Below the pieces are notes generated by a model. It had not been told where the DNA came from. It searched no databases and saw only the letters and a list, made by a program, of their open reading frames with translations. From the NCBI GenBank assembly GCA_905192805.1, contig CAJJMF010000122.1, positions 1-8,074 of the forward strand: DNA of 8,074 nucleotides, written 5' to 3'. Positions 1 to 5,846 of the stretch are shown piece after piece (the first letter of the stretch is position 1; every line of letters starts with the position of its first letter). This DNA comes from an uncultured Sutterella sp. (GTDB lineage: Bacteria; Pseudomonadota; Gammaproteobacteria; Burkholderiales; Burkholderiaceae_F). The translations under genes were made by a program, and so were the position numbers.

Positions 1-571
1 GACAGAGAAAAATTGGGCGCATGAGGGCCCTGTGGAGGATGCTTTCATCATTTTCGACCTTCACAAAAATGACTCCGCAGTGCTTTGAGTTGGGTGTAGG
101 TCAGAAAGCTTCTCAACAACGACTTTGAGTGGGGTTGTTGTTTGCGTAAGCCATCAATGTAATAAGTAAGTAAGTCAGTAAGGTCCGAACCTAGGAAAGG
201 AACGAGATCTTAATAAGTCAGTCCGTAGTCAAAGAATAACTACGAAACTCATGATACACGCAAATAACTTCTACTGTCCACTCTAGCAATGCTAGTAATA
301 TTTGATGTGTAGTATACTACGCATTAATAACATTGAAATTATAGGAATGACTCCCGAGATTATCGTAAATAGGGATGATCGCCCCACCTCCAATCATTTC
401 ACCATGAGGATCATACATTTAGTGCAGGTATCATGATCTTTATATCTGGCTACTCTCCTAGGGCAAAGAGAATCCTAATCTAAGCGATTAAATCTCCTTC
501 CTAGGGTTTTGAACGAAATTTCCTCCCCAAAGTTGTCCAAAAACCCCTCCCCATTCGCCCCCTTTCAGGCC
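1..571. other. A+T-rich spacer, no supported gene
   Basis: No reading frame here has the length, ribosome binding site or composition of a gene. Visible structure is minor. There is a 7-bp inverted repeat CAACAAC/GTTGTTG (114-120 and 134-140). AAGT-type short repeats lie at 160-179 and are partly echoed at 211-222. A small hairpin CTAGC-AAT-GCTAG lies at 283-295, and a perfect 12-bp palindrome GTAGTATACTAC at 309-320. The hexamer CCTAGG occurs three times (190-195, 457-462, 500-505). Near the right end the minus strand carries four runs of four or more G (525-562). Bases 2-88 are open in one plus-strand frame that runs in from the left edge, but this is too short to call. Confidence 0.6.
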
Positions 572-573
572 TC

Positions 574-628
574 AAGAAAAAGGAAAACCCCTAACCGCTT
601 TGGATCCAGTCCAAGCTGATTAGGGGTT
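574..628 (-). terminator. Intrinsic terminator of terC
   Basis: On the minus strand a 9-bp perfect stem AACCCCTAA/TTAGGGGTT (586-594 and 620-628) encloses a second imperfect stem (GCTTGGA against TCCAAAGC). It is followed by a T-rich stretch, read on the minus strand as TTTTCCTTTTTCTT (587-574). It begins about 30 nt after the terC stop codon, so it should end the recA-recX-terC block. Confidence 0.85.
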
Positions 629-659
629 GCGAATGAGCTTAAACGCTCTGTCTTTTCAC

Positions 660-1397
660 TTAATGATTGGATTGAGCAGCACGACTCTCAGCCATCTTTT
701 TCATTTTGGCTTTCGCCCAGAAGTGACCTATCACAATGACGAGCAAGGCACCCACGACGGAAGCGGGGTAATGCCAAACAAAGCTCGCTTCGGGCCAACG
801 CTGTGCAATAAATCCATCCGAAACGGCCATCCCGCCAGCAATCCAACCTAAGAGGCCAGCGCCGAAATAAATGATGACTGGGAAACGGTCAATCAGTCGC
901 AACACCACTTGAGAGCCAAAGACGATAAACGGCACTGACACCAACAGGCCAAAGATCACCAACATATTCTGGTGAGCTTCGTGAGCTTGTTGCGCTGCCC
1001 CAGCGATCGCGATCACGTTGTCAAAGCTCATGACTAAGTCCGCCACAATGATCGTTTTAATCGCACCGAGTAAGCGTTGCGAGCCTTCAATCTGGTCATG
1101 TCCCGAATCTTCAGGCAATAAGAGTTTTGCCCCAATCCAGAGCAATAGCAACCCGCCAGCGATTTTGAGCATCGGTAAGTCGAGCAACATGACTGCGAAT
1201 ACAATCAACACGACGCGAAGGGCAATTGCCCCTGCCGTACCCCAAATAATCCCTTTGGTGCGCTGCTGTGGCGGCAAGTTACGACAAGCCATGGCGATAA
1301 CCACAGCGTTATCCCCGCCCAGCAAAATATCAATCATGATAATTTGACCAACTGCCGCCCAATGAAGGTTGCTAAAAAGGTCAATGAGATATTCCAC
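660..1397 (-). CDS. TerC-family integral membrane protein
   Basis: A 245-residue multi-pass membrane protein of the TerC family (the YjbE-like branch). Family members are linked to metal-ion handling, including manganese export and metallation of secreted proteins, and to tellurite resistance; the exact role here is not visible. The family hallmark is two membrane segments with acidic residues in Asp-Asn pairs. Both are present: IDILLGGDNAV around residues 22-31 (D23, D29, N30) and ADLVMSFDNVIA around 119-130 (D120, D126, N127). A hydrophilic loop lies between them (about 93-110), and the C-terminus is a Lys/Arg-rich tail. The frame stays open upstream to 1502, but I prefer the GTG at 1397: GGAG stands 6 nt before it, and the protein then begins EYLIDLFSNLHW, as relatives do. 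It lies 122 bp after recX in the same direction. Confidence 0.9.
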   Translation of the reverse strand: MEYLIDLFSNLHWAAVGQIIMIDILLGGDNAVVIAMACRNLPPQQRTKGIIWGTAGAIALRVVLIVFAVMLLDLPMLKIAGGLLLLWIGAKLLLPEDSGHDQIEGSQRLLGAIKTIIVADLVMSFDNVIAIAGAAQQAHEAHQNMLVIFGLLVSVPFIVFGSQVVLRLIDRFPVIIYFGAGLLGWIAGGMAVSDGFIAQRWPEASFVWHYPASVVGALLVIVIGHFWAKAKMKKMAESRAAQSNH

Positions 1398-1403
1398 GAT
1401 ATG

Positions 1404-1407
1404 CTCC
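1404..1407 (-). promoter_or_regulatory. Ribosome binding site deciding the terC GTG start
   Basis: Minus-strand GGAG with a 6-nt spacer before the GTG at 1397. The upstream in-frame start at 1502 has no comparable site and would add 35 residues that do not look like the family. Confidence 0.75.
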
Positions 1408-1432
1408 AGAGAAGTGGTAATGAGAATCTGTG

Positions 1433-1438
1433 ATTGTA
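1433..1438 (-). promoter_or_regulatory. Possible -10 element for terC
   Basis: Minus-strand TACAAT (5 of 6 matches to TATAAT) lies about 35 nt before the terC GTG. No good -35 hexamer stands 16-18 bp upstream, so this is weak. No terminator is visible between recX and terC, so read-through from recX is also possible. Confidence 0.3.
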
Positions 1439-1519
1439 GCAAAACCGACTGAATGAGGGGAATTTTTCCGCCTCTCACGCACCGCTTTTGCAAATTTTTC
1501 ACAAGCCATTTAGCAGACG

Positions 1520-2623
1520 CTAGTCCTCATCTTCAGGTAATTCAACCCGCCCTCGAATCACTTGCTGGATACTGCTCATGGAAAAGCCACGATACTGCAA
1601 ATAACGAATCTGCTTATCCCGCTCTTTCGGGGTGCTGGGCAACTCATCAAAGCGCCGTAACCAAACACGATAAGCGCGAATGTCTTCGGACTCCAGTTCC
1701 TCGTCAAACGCATTTTGAATCGCCTCGTCACTCACCCCTTGTTGCCTTAACTCGGAACGCAATCGGAAATTCCCCAGTGTGCGACCTTTTTGTCTCACTT
1801 TTGATCGGGCAAATCGCTCTTCGGATAAGTAACCTAATTTTTCGAGCTGCATCATGAGCTCATCGACCATCTCTATCGTCTCACCGTCATCAAGGCCATC
1901 AATCAGTTTGCGGCGTAACTCTTTTTTGGCGTACTCGCGACGACTAAGGTAGCCCACAGCACGAGCAAATAAACTTGGTTTTTCGACAGACTTTTTGGCC
2001 TTCGTTTTCTTTCCAAAGCGGACGCGTTCGTAGCCGTCCCCTTCATCCACCACTCGGTCTTCATTTTTCTCGTTTTGCAGACGAGCTTTGCGGCGGGTGG
2101 TCGCTCTCGAACGAGGTGTTACGACGTCTTCGACAGAATCAAGCCCCAAATCGAGCGTCGGATTCGAGGCTGTGTGTTCAGGCTCAACCGCCTTGGTGGT
2201 TTGTCGTTTGACTTTGGCCGGACGTGACGTGTCAACCGGAAGACTATCCTCGAAAAGTAACACCTCCTGATCAATACGAAATGCGGGTAGTGTGCCCTCA
2301 GTCTTTTCGGGCTGCTTCCACCCCGAAAGCCTTTTTTTGCCCCCACGTGGCAAGACTCCCTGCGCTGAACGTTCATGAGGCTCACGACCAACTACTGCCT
2401 GATCCGTCTGCGCTAAGCGTTGAACACTACTTTGCTCAGACTCATCGTGACTCGAGAAGATCCTGGGCGCTTGATCCAACTGGCTTAAATGAAAATCCAC
2501 CTCATAGAGTTCTTCGGGTTCAGGAAGGGCTGAGTGAGTACTCACTTTCTCCGTAGACTCATCTTCCTCTCCCCATACAAACACGATCCCGCGCTCTTCA
2601 CTGTCTTTGCGTTTGTTTGCCAT
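1520..2623 (-). CDS. recX: Regulatory protein RecX with long N-terminal extension
   Basis: RecX binds RecA filaments and modulates, usually inhibits, RecA activity. The RecX domain fills only about residues 217-361 of 367. It includes ARAVGYLSRREYAKKELRRKL, then LEKLGYLSEERFARSKVR, then RLRSELRQQGVSDEAIQ, and a last helical repeat ending YLQYRGFSMSSIQQVI; these are the tandem three-helix units of the family. The first ~216 residues are charged, rich in Glu, Arg, Lys, Ser, Thr and Pro, and probably disordered. Most family members are about 150-270 residues, so this one is unusually long. I chose the ATG at 2623, although its ribosome binding site is weak. The in-frame GTG at 2650 lies inside the recA terminator hairpin. 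The gene follows recA by 53 bp, so expression likely depends on terminator read-through, as known for Escherichia coli recA-recX. Confidence 0.88.
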   Translation of the reverse strand: MANKRKDSEERGIVFVWGEEDESTEKVSTHSALPEPEELYEVDFHLSQLDQAPRIFSSHDESEQSSVQRLAQTDQAVVGREPHERSAQGVLPRGGKKRLSGWKQPEKTEGTLPAFRIDQEVLLFEDSLPVDTSRPAKVKRQTTKAVEPEHTASNPTLDLGLDSVEDVVTPRSRATTRRKARLQNEKNEDRVVDEGDGYERVRFGKKTKAKKSVEKPSLFARAVGYLSRREYAKKELRRKLIDGLDDGETIEMVDELMMQLEKLGYLSEERFARSKVRQKGRTLGNFRLRSELRQQGVSDEAIQNAFDEELESEDIRAYRVWLRRFDELPSTPKERDKQIRYLQYRGFSMSSIQQVIRGRVELPEDED

Positions 2624-2635
2624 CTCGTCAGGTCC

Positions 2636-2668
2636 AAAAAGAAAGGGCACCCCCGGGATGCCCTTTCT
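2636..2668 (-). terminator. Intrinsic terminator between recA and recX
   Basis: A perfect 10-bp stem AGAAAGGGCA/TGCCCTTTCT (2640-2649 and 2659-2668) with a 9-nt C/G-rich loop is followed on the minus strand by TTTTT (2640-2636). It starts 8 nt after the recA stop codon. The position matches the attenuating terminator between recA and recX in Escherichia coli. Confidence 0.9.
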
Positions 2669-2676
2669 CGTTCCGA

Positions 2677-3792
2677 TTATTCGTCGTCAAAGTTGATATC
2701 TTCGGGCGGCATATCATCGTCGTCCTTCACCACCTCAGCTTCAACATCACTGAGAGCAGCCGAACGCTTCACTGCCTTCATCTCACGAATCTTGGTTTCC
2801 AACGCCTTGGCCACGTCTTCGTTTTCCGCTAAGAAGTCACGCAGTTTTTCTTTACCCTGTAAGCGATGGCCATCAAAGGTGAACCACGCCCCGGATTTTT
2901 CAACCACATCGAGCTCCGTACCAATGTCGATCAATTCACCCAAGCGAGAGATCCCTTCCCCGTAGAGAATATCGAACGTTGCGCTCTTGAAGGGAGGCGC
3001 CACTTTGTTCTTCACCACCTTCACACGGGTTTCGTTACCCAGCACTTCGTCGCCCTTCTTGATCGCCCCAACACGGCGAATATCCAAACGGACCGAGCTG
3101 TAGAACTTCAAGGCGTTACCGCCCGCCGTCGTTTCCGGGTTGCCGTAACCACCGATCTTCATACGGATCTGGTTAATAAAGATCACCATCGACTTCGTGC
3201 GCAACACCGAGCCAGCCAACTTACGTAAGGCCTGCGACATCAAGCGCGCCTGTAAGCCCGGTAACGATTCCCCCATGTCGCCTTCGATTTCGCTCTTAGG
3301 CGTCAAAGCAGCGACCGAGTCGATCACGACCAAGTCAATCGAGCCAGAACGCACCAGCGTATCCGTAATTTCGAGAGCTTCTTCCCCTGTGTTCGGCTGC
3401 GATAGGAACAAATCCTTCATCTGCACGCCCAACTTCTGAGCGTATTGCACGTCGAGGGCATGCTCTGCGTCGATGAACGCGCAGTTGCCACCCAACTTTT
3501 GCATTTCCGCGATGACGTGCAACGTTAACGTGGTCTTACCCGAGGATTCCGGCCCGTAAATTTCAATAATACGGCCGCGGGGCAAACCACCCACTCCAAG
3601 CGCAAGGTCCAAACCTAATGACCCAGTCGAAACCGTTTCAATCGGCTCAGGTTCCGCCTGATCATCCATGCGCATAATAGCGCCTTTGCCGAACTGCTTT
3701 TCAATGCTAGCAAGCGCCTTTTTCAGGGCCTCTGCACGTTCTTCGCCTTCCACGCGTTCAGCGCGTTTGGGTTGAGAATTTTTCGATGCCAT
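2677..3792 (-). CDS. recA: Recombinase RecA
   Basis: The central recombinase forms ATP-dependent filaments on single-stranded DNA, drives homologous strand exchange, and promotes LexA self-cleavage in the SOS response. The protein has 371 residues (Escherichia coli RecA has 352-353). Visible landmarks are Walker A GPESSGKTT (80-88), Walker B LVVIDSV (154-160, D158), the DNA-binding loop L1 region around EGDMGESLPGLQAR (170-183), and INQIRMKIGGYGNPETT with the following L2 loop (206-222). The acidic C-terminal tail ending in INFDDE is typical and restrains the filament in other species. The ATG at 3792 is supported by AGGAG 8 nt upstream and by the usual RecA N-terminus; the frame runs open 24 codons further, without support. 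A strong terminator separates it from recX. The upstream region has an 18-bp palindrome but no CTGT-N8-ACAG SOS box. Confidence 0.98.
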   Translation of the reverse strand: MASKNSQPKRAERVEGEERAEALKKALASIEKQFGKGAIMRMDDQAEPEPIETVSTGSLGLDLALGVGGLPRGRIIEIYGPESSGKTTLTLHVIAEMQKLGGNCAFIDAEHALDVQYAQKLGVQMKDLFLSQPNTGEEALEITDTLVRSGSIDLVVIDSVAALTPKSEIEGDMGESLPGLQARLMSQALRKLAGSVLRTKSMVIFINQIRMKIGGYGNPETTAGGNALKFYSSVRLDIRRVGAIKKGDEVLGNETRVKVVKNKVAPPFKSATFDILYGEGISRLGELIDIGTELDVVEKSGAWFTFDGHRLQGKEKLRDFLAENEDVAKALETKIREMKAVKRSAALSDVEAEVVKDDDDMPPEDINFDDE

Positions 3793-3800
3793 AATTCTTA

Positions 3801-3805
3801 CTCCT
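3801..3805 (-). promoter_or_regulatory. Ribosome binding site of recA
   Basis: Minus-strand AGGAG, 8 nt before the ATG at 3792. It decides this start over the more distal in-frame codon at 3864, which lacks such a site. Confidence 0.85.
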
Positions 3806-3870
3806 AAAACAATCTCAGCAGCTCTCACAAACGACAAGTGCATCGATGATAAATAAAAGATCAATTAGCG

Positions 3871-3876
3871 ATATAA
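3871..3876 (-). promoter_or_regulatory. Possible -10 element of recA
   Basis: Minus-strand TTATAT (5 of 6 matches to TATAAT if read as TATAT with one shift, fewer as written) lies about 80 nt before the recA start. The palindrome at 3894-3911 falls where the -35 would be. No good -35 hexamer is seen, so the assignment is tentative. Confidence 0.35.
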
Positions 3877-3893
3877 ATCCAGCTGTTTTCTCC

Positions 3894-3911
3894 AATGTAA
3901 CTATTTACATT
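3894..3911. promoter_or_regulatory. 18-bp palindrome, candidate operator upstream of recA
   Basis: AATGTAA-CTAT-TTACATT is a perfect inverted repeat with 7-bp arms and a 4-bp centre, about 100 bp before the recA start and overlapping the expected -35 region. The shape is that of a dimeric repressor or activator site. It is not the CTGT-N8-ACAG LexA box usual in beta- and gammaproteobacteria. The binding protein is unknown. Confidence 0.5.
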
Positions 3912-4113
3912 AAGAGAACTACTTTTCTTGTTTCGCTGTCGATATGAGTATGATGCCTGATTTTCCTTCGGATAGCTAGTGCTAATTTGTTAACGTTTAC
4001 CCTAACTAAAGATAAATTTTTTCCGTTAAATGGAAATTTAAGCTGTTAAGTGATCCACAAGATCGCCACCATCCCTAATTTGCGTGATTTAACTCCCCTT
4101 ATCCTTCGGAGTC
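3912..4113. other. Divergent spacer between recA and the tRNA-Lys cluster
   Basis: A+T-rich, with no open frame that has a ribosome binding site. It holds an imperfect inverted repeat around TTTCC-GTTAAAT-GGAAA (about 4013-4040). Otherwise it appears to be upstream sequence for the two divergent transcription units. Confidence 0.55.
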
Positions 4114-4142
4114 TTGACTTTTTCGCGAAAGTCGGGCAAAAT
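4114..4142 (+). promoter_or_regulatory. Sigma70-type promoter of the tRNA-Lys cluster
   Basis: TTGACT (4114-4119), exactly 17 bp, then CAAAAT (4137-4142). The -35 matches 5 of 6 and the -10 matches 4 of 6 consensus bases. Transcription would start about 20 nt before the first tRNA, a usual distance. Confidence 0.75.
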
Positions 4143-4167
4143 TCCATCCCTTAGAAGCGAATACGCA

Positions 4168-4243
4168 GGGTCGTTAGCTCAGTTGGTAGAGCAGCGGACT
4201 TTTAATCCGTTGGTCGTGAGTTCGAGTCTCGCACGACCCACCA
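4168..4243 (+). tRNA. tRNA-Lys (anticodon TTT)
   Basis: A 76-nt cloverleaf with the 3' CCA encoded. The acceptor arm GGGTCGT pairs with ACGACCC. The D arm is GCTC...GAGC, the anticodon TTT is at 4201-4203 in loop CTTTTAA, and the T arm contains GTTCGAG. It reads AAA and, by wobble, AAG. First gene of a four-tRNA array directly behind the promoter. Confidence 0.97.
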
Positions 4244-4275
4244 TTTCGCTCTCGAATTAATCTCGCTTAGAGAAT

Positions 4276-4351
4276 GGGAACGTAGCTCAGCTGGTAGAGC
4301 AGCGGACTCTTAATCCGTCGGTCTAGGGTTCGAATCCCTACGTTCCCACCA
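4276..4351 (+). tRNA. tRNA-Lys (anticodon CTT), copy 1
   Basis: 76 nt with encoded CCA. The acceptor arm GGGAACG pairs with CGTTCCC, and the anticodon CTT is at 4309-4311. It reads AAG only. It lies 32 nt after the TTT gene with no terminator between, so it should be cotranscribed. It is identical to the copy at 4495-4570, including four flanking bases on each side. Confidence 0.97.
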
Positions 4352-4390
4352 TCTCCTAGCACGATTAACTTCTGCATTGAATATTTGGCT

Positions 4391-4466
4391 GGGAGCGTAG
4401 CTCAGTTGGTAGAGCAGCGGACTCTTAATCCGTCGGTCTAGGGTTCGAATCCCTACGCTCCCACCA
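4391..4466 (+). tRNA. tRNA-Lys (anticodon CTT), copy 2, variant
   Basis: 76 nt with encoded CCA; anticodon CTT at 4424-4426. It differs from the other two CTT copies at three bases. Two of these form a compensating pair in the acceptor stem (GGGAGCG with CGCTCCC), and the third is C to T in the D loop. The stem remains fully paired, so the gene looks functional. Confidence 0.97.
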
Positions 4467-4494
4467 CTTCCGTTCAATGTTTCCTCTTTGGAAT

Positions 4495-4570
4495 GGGAAC
4501 GTAGCTCAGCTGGTAGAGCAGCGGACTCTTAATCCGTCGGTCTAGGGTTCGAATCCCTACGTTCCCACCA
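4495..4570 (+). tRNA. tRNA-Lys (anticodon CTT), copy 3
   Basis: 76 nt with encoded CCA; anticodon CTT at 4528-4530. Identical in every base to the gene at 4276-4351. Last member of the array, 28 nt after copy 2. Confidence 0.97.
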
Positions 4571-4615
4571 TCTCTTCAGCCTCTCACACCAATCCCCTCG
4601 ACAACGTCCTCTATG

Positions 4616-4647
4616 CCACAGTTATCTGGTGGTTGACCTTCGTTTTT
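4616..4647 (+). terminator. Weak terminator candidate after the tRNA-Lys cluster
   Basis: A short hairpin CCACAG-TTAT-CTGGTGG (4616-4632, one bulged G) is followed about 10 nt later by TTTTT (4643-4647). The gap to the T run makes it a poor intrinsic terminator. It is the only candidate before metN. Confidence 0.25.
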
Positions 4648-4652
4648 ACGAC

Positions 4653-4665
4653 GACAAGTCTTGTC
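4653..4665. promoter_or_regulatory. 13-bp palindrome overlapping the putative metN -35
   Basis: GACAAG-T-CTTGTC is a perfect inverted repeat with 6-bp arms. Its right arm overlaps the -35 hexamer TTGTCA (4661-4666) of the best metN promoter candidate, where a repressor could act. It is not the MetR pattern TGAA-N5-TTCA. Confidence 0.35.
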
Positions 4666-4689
4666 AAATCTCCTTAGCTGCTCGGTAAT
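4661..4689 (+). promoter_or_regulatory. Candidate promoter of metNI
   Basis: TTGTCA (4661-4666, 5 of 6 matches), 17 bp, then GGTAAT (4684-4689, 4 of 6). It would give a leader of about 100 nt containing three copies of CACGAG (4701, 4716 and 4726; the last two lie within the repeated 9-mer TCACACGAG). A TATAAC just before the start codon (4787-4792) is an alternative -10, which would make the mRNA leaderless, but it has no -35. Confidence 0.35.
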
Positions 4690-4796
4690 ACCTCAAACTT
4701 CACGAGTGTTTCTCACACGAGTTCACACGAGCCTATGTACACTGTAGCCTTACCAGTTCCCTTTCTATTTCTTCAGTCTGCCGACATATAACAACA

Positions 4797-5846
4797 ATGA
4801 TCAAATTAGAGAACATAACTCAGACCTATACGACACCTGAGGGGCGAGAATTTAAAGCCCTCGATAATGTGTCTTTAGAAATCAAGCCAGGTGAAATTTT
4901 TGGCATTATTGGGCGTTCCGGCGCAGGGAAGAGCACCCTCGTTCGCTGTATCAACCTCCTCAACCGTCCCACGGAAGGTCGAGTGATTGTTGATGGCAAG
5001 AACCTCATGGAGTTAAATGACACCGAGTTGCGTGAAACGCGTCGCTCGATCGGCATGATCTTCCAGCACTTCAATCTCTTGAGTTCTCGCACTGTTTATG
5101 ACAATGTAGCGCTTCCACTTGAATTGGTTGGAACCCCAGCGGCTGAAATCAAAGCCAAAATTGAGCCTCTACTTCGTTTAGTGGGGCTCTCTGAGCACGC
5201 ACACAAATATCCCTCGCAACTTTCGGGGGGTCAAAAGCAACGTGTTGGGATTGCACGAGCCTTAACCAACGACCCTAAAGTGCTACTTTCCGACGAAGCG
5301 ACCTCGGCGCTCGACCCGGAAACCACCACAGCCACGCTCGAGCTCTTAAAGCGAATTAATGCGGAATTAGGGCTGACGGTCGTCATGATTACCCATGAAA
5401 TGCAAGTGGTCAAACAGATTTGTGACCGTGTCGTCGTTATGAATTACGGGAAAATCGTTGAGGCTGGGGATGTGGCCGATATCTTCTTGGCTCCCCAACA
5501 CGAGACCACTAAGGCCTTAATTGGGAATGTGATGGCCCGCGATATGCCGAACTCCGTACTCGAGAGTTTGCGCACTGCACGCGCCAAACATCCGGACCCT
5601 GATTACGTTCACTTAGTGCGTCTTGCCTTCAGTGGTAACCGTGTAACGCAACCGACGATTTCCGAATGCTCGCGTCGTTTCAATATTGACTTCAATATCT
5701 TGCGAGGCTCCGTGGATGATATCCATGGGCAAATGCTGGGAACATTAACCATCATGATTGAATGTGATCCCAAAGTTTATGCAGAAGCCGTTTCATTTAT
5801 CCGCGCTCAAGGCGTTGTCGTTGAGGAGTTAAACGATGTCAAGTAA
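4797..5846 (+). CDS. metN: Methionine ABC importer, ATP-binding protein MetN
   Basis: ATPase subunit of the D/L-methionine importer, on the inner face of the cytoplasmic membrane, working as a dimer with two MetI. The protein has 349 residues, the normal length. The ABC domain shows Walker A GRSGAGKST (39-47), Q-loop Q90, signature LSGGQKQ (142-148), Walker B VLLSDEATS (162-170, with E167) and the switch His200. The C-terminal part (about 270-349) is the NIL domain, which in Escherichia coli binds methionine and shuts off transport (trans-inhibition). The ATG at 4797 gives the standard start MIKLENITQTY, but no Shine-Dalgarno sequence precedes it, so translation may be weak or leaderless. The gene overlaps metI by 11 bp, so the two are an operon. 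Confidence 0.96.
   Translation: MIKLENITQTYTTPEGREFKALDNVSLEIKPGEIFGIIGRSGAGKSTLVRCINLLNRPTEGRVIVDGKNLMELNDTELRETRRSIGMIFQHFNLLSSRTVYDNVALPLELVGTPAAEIKAKIEPLLRLVGLSEHAHKYPSQLSGGQKQRVGIARALTNDPKVLLSDEATSALDPETTTATLELLKRINAELGLTVVMITHEMQVVKQICDRVVVMNYGKIVEAGDVADIFLAPQHETTKALIGNVMARDMPNSVLESLRTARAKHPDPDYVHLVRLAFSGNRVTQPTISECSRRFNIDFNILRGSVDDIHGQMLGTLTIMIECDPKVYAEAVSFIRAQGVVVEELNDVK
5824..5828 (+). promoter_or_regulatory. Ribosome binding site of metI inside metN
   Basis: AGGAG with a 7-nt spacer before the metI ATG at 5836, inside the last codons of metN. It supports coupled translation and contrasts with the missing site in front of metN. Confidence 0.8.

Noticed and set aside
160..224. Short AAGT-type repeats as a CRISPR or satellite array
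   Set aside because: The units are only 4-8 bp, irregular and without spacers, so they are simple-sequence noise.
1018..1347. 109-codon plus-strand open frame within terC
   Set aside because: It lies opposite the well-supported terC, has no ribosome binding site, and its composition is that of a reverse-strand shadow.
1398..1519. Manganese (yybP-ykoY) riboswitch before terC
   Set aside because: Such riboswitches precede some terC genes, but this 122-bp gap shows no matching conserved loops or expression-platform hairpin.
2119..2556. Open frames on both strands across the recX N-terminal extension
   Set aside because: None resembles a known protein or has a start signal. The recX frame is continuous from the recA spacer into the RecX domain, so it is the coding frame.
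3793..4113. Canonical LexA box upstream of recA
   Set aside because: CTGT and ACAG motifs occur singly, but no pair with 8-bp spacing was found.
4168..4570. Integration site of a mobile element in the tRNA array
   Set aside because: All four tRNAs are complete, and no integrase gene or flanking duplicate of a tRNA 3' end is present beyond the tandem copies themselves.
4571..4796. SAM riboswitch or MetR site before metN
   Set aside because: No conserved SAM-I or SAM-II core and no TGAA-N5-TTCA site could be found by eye.
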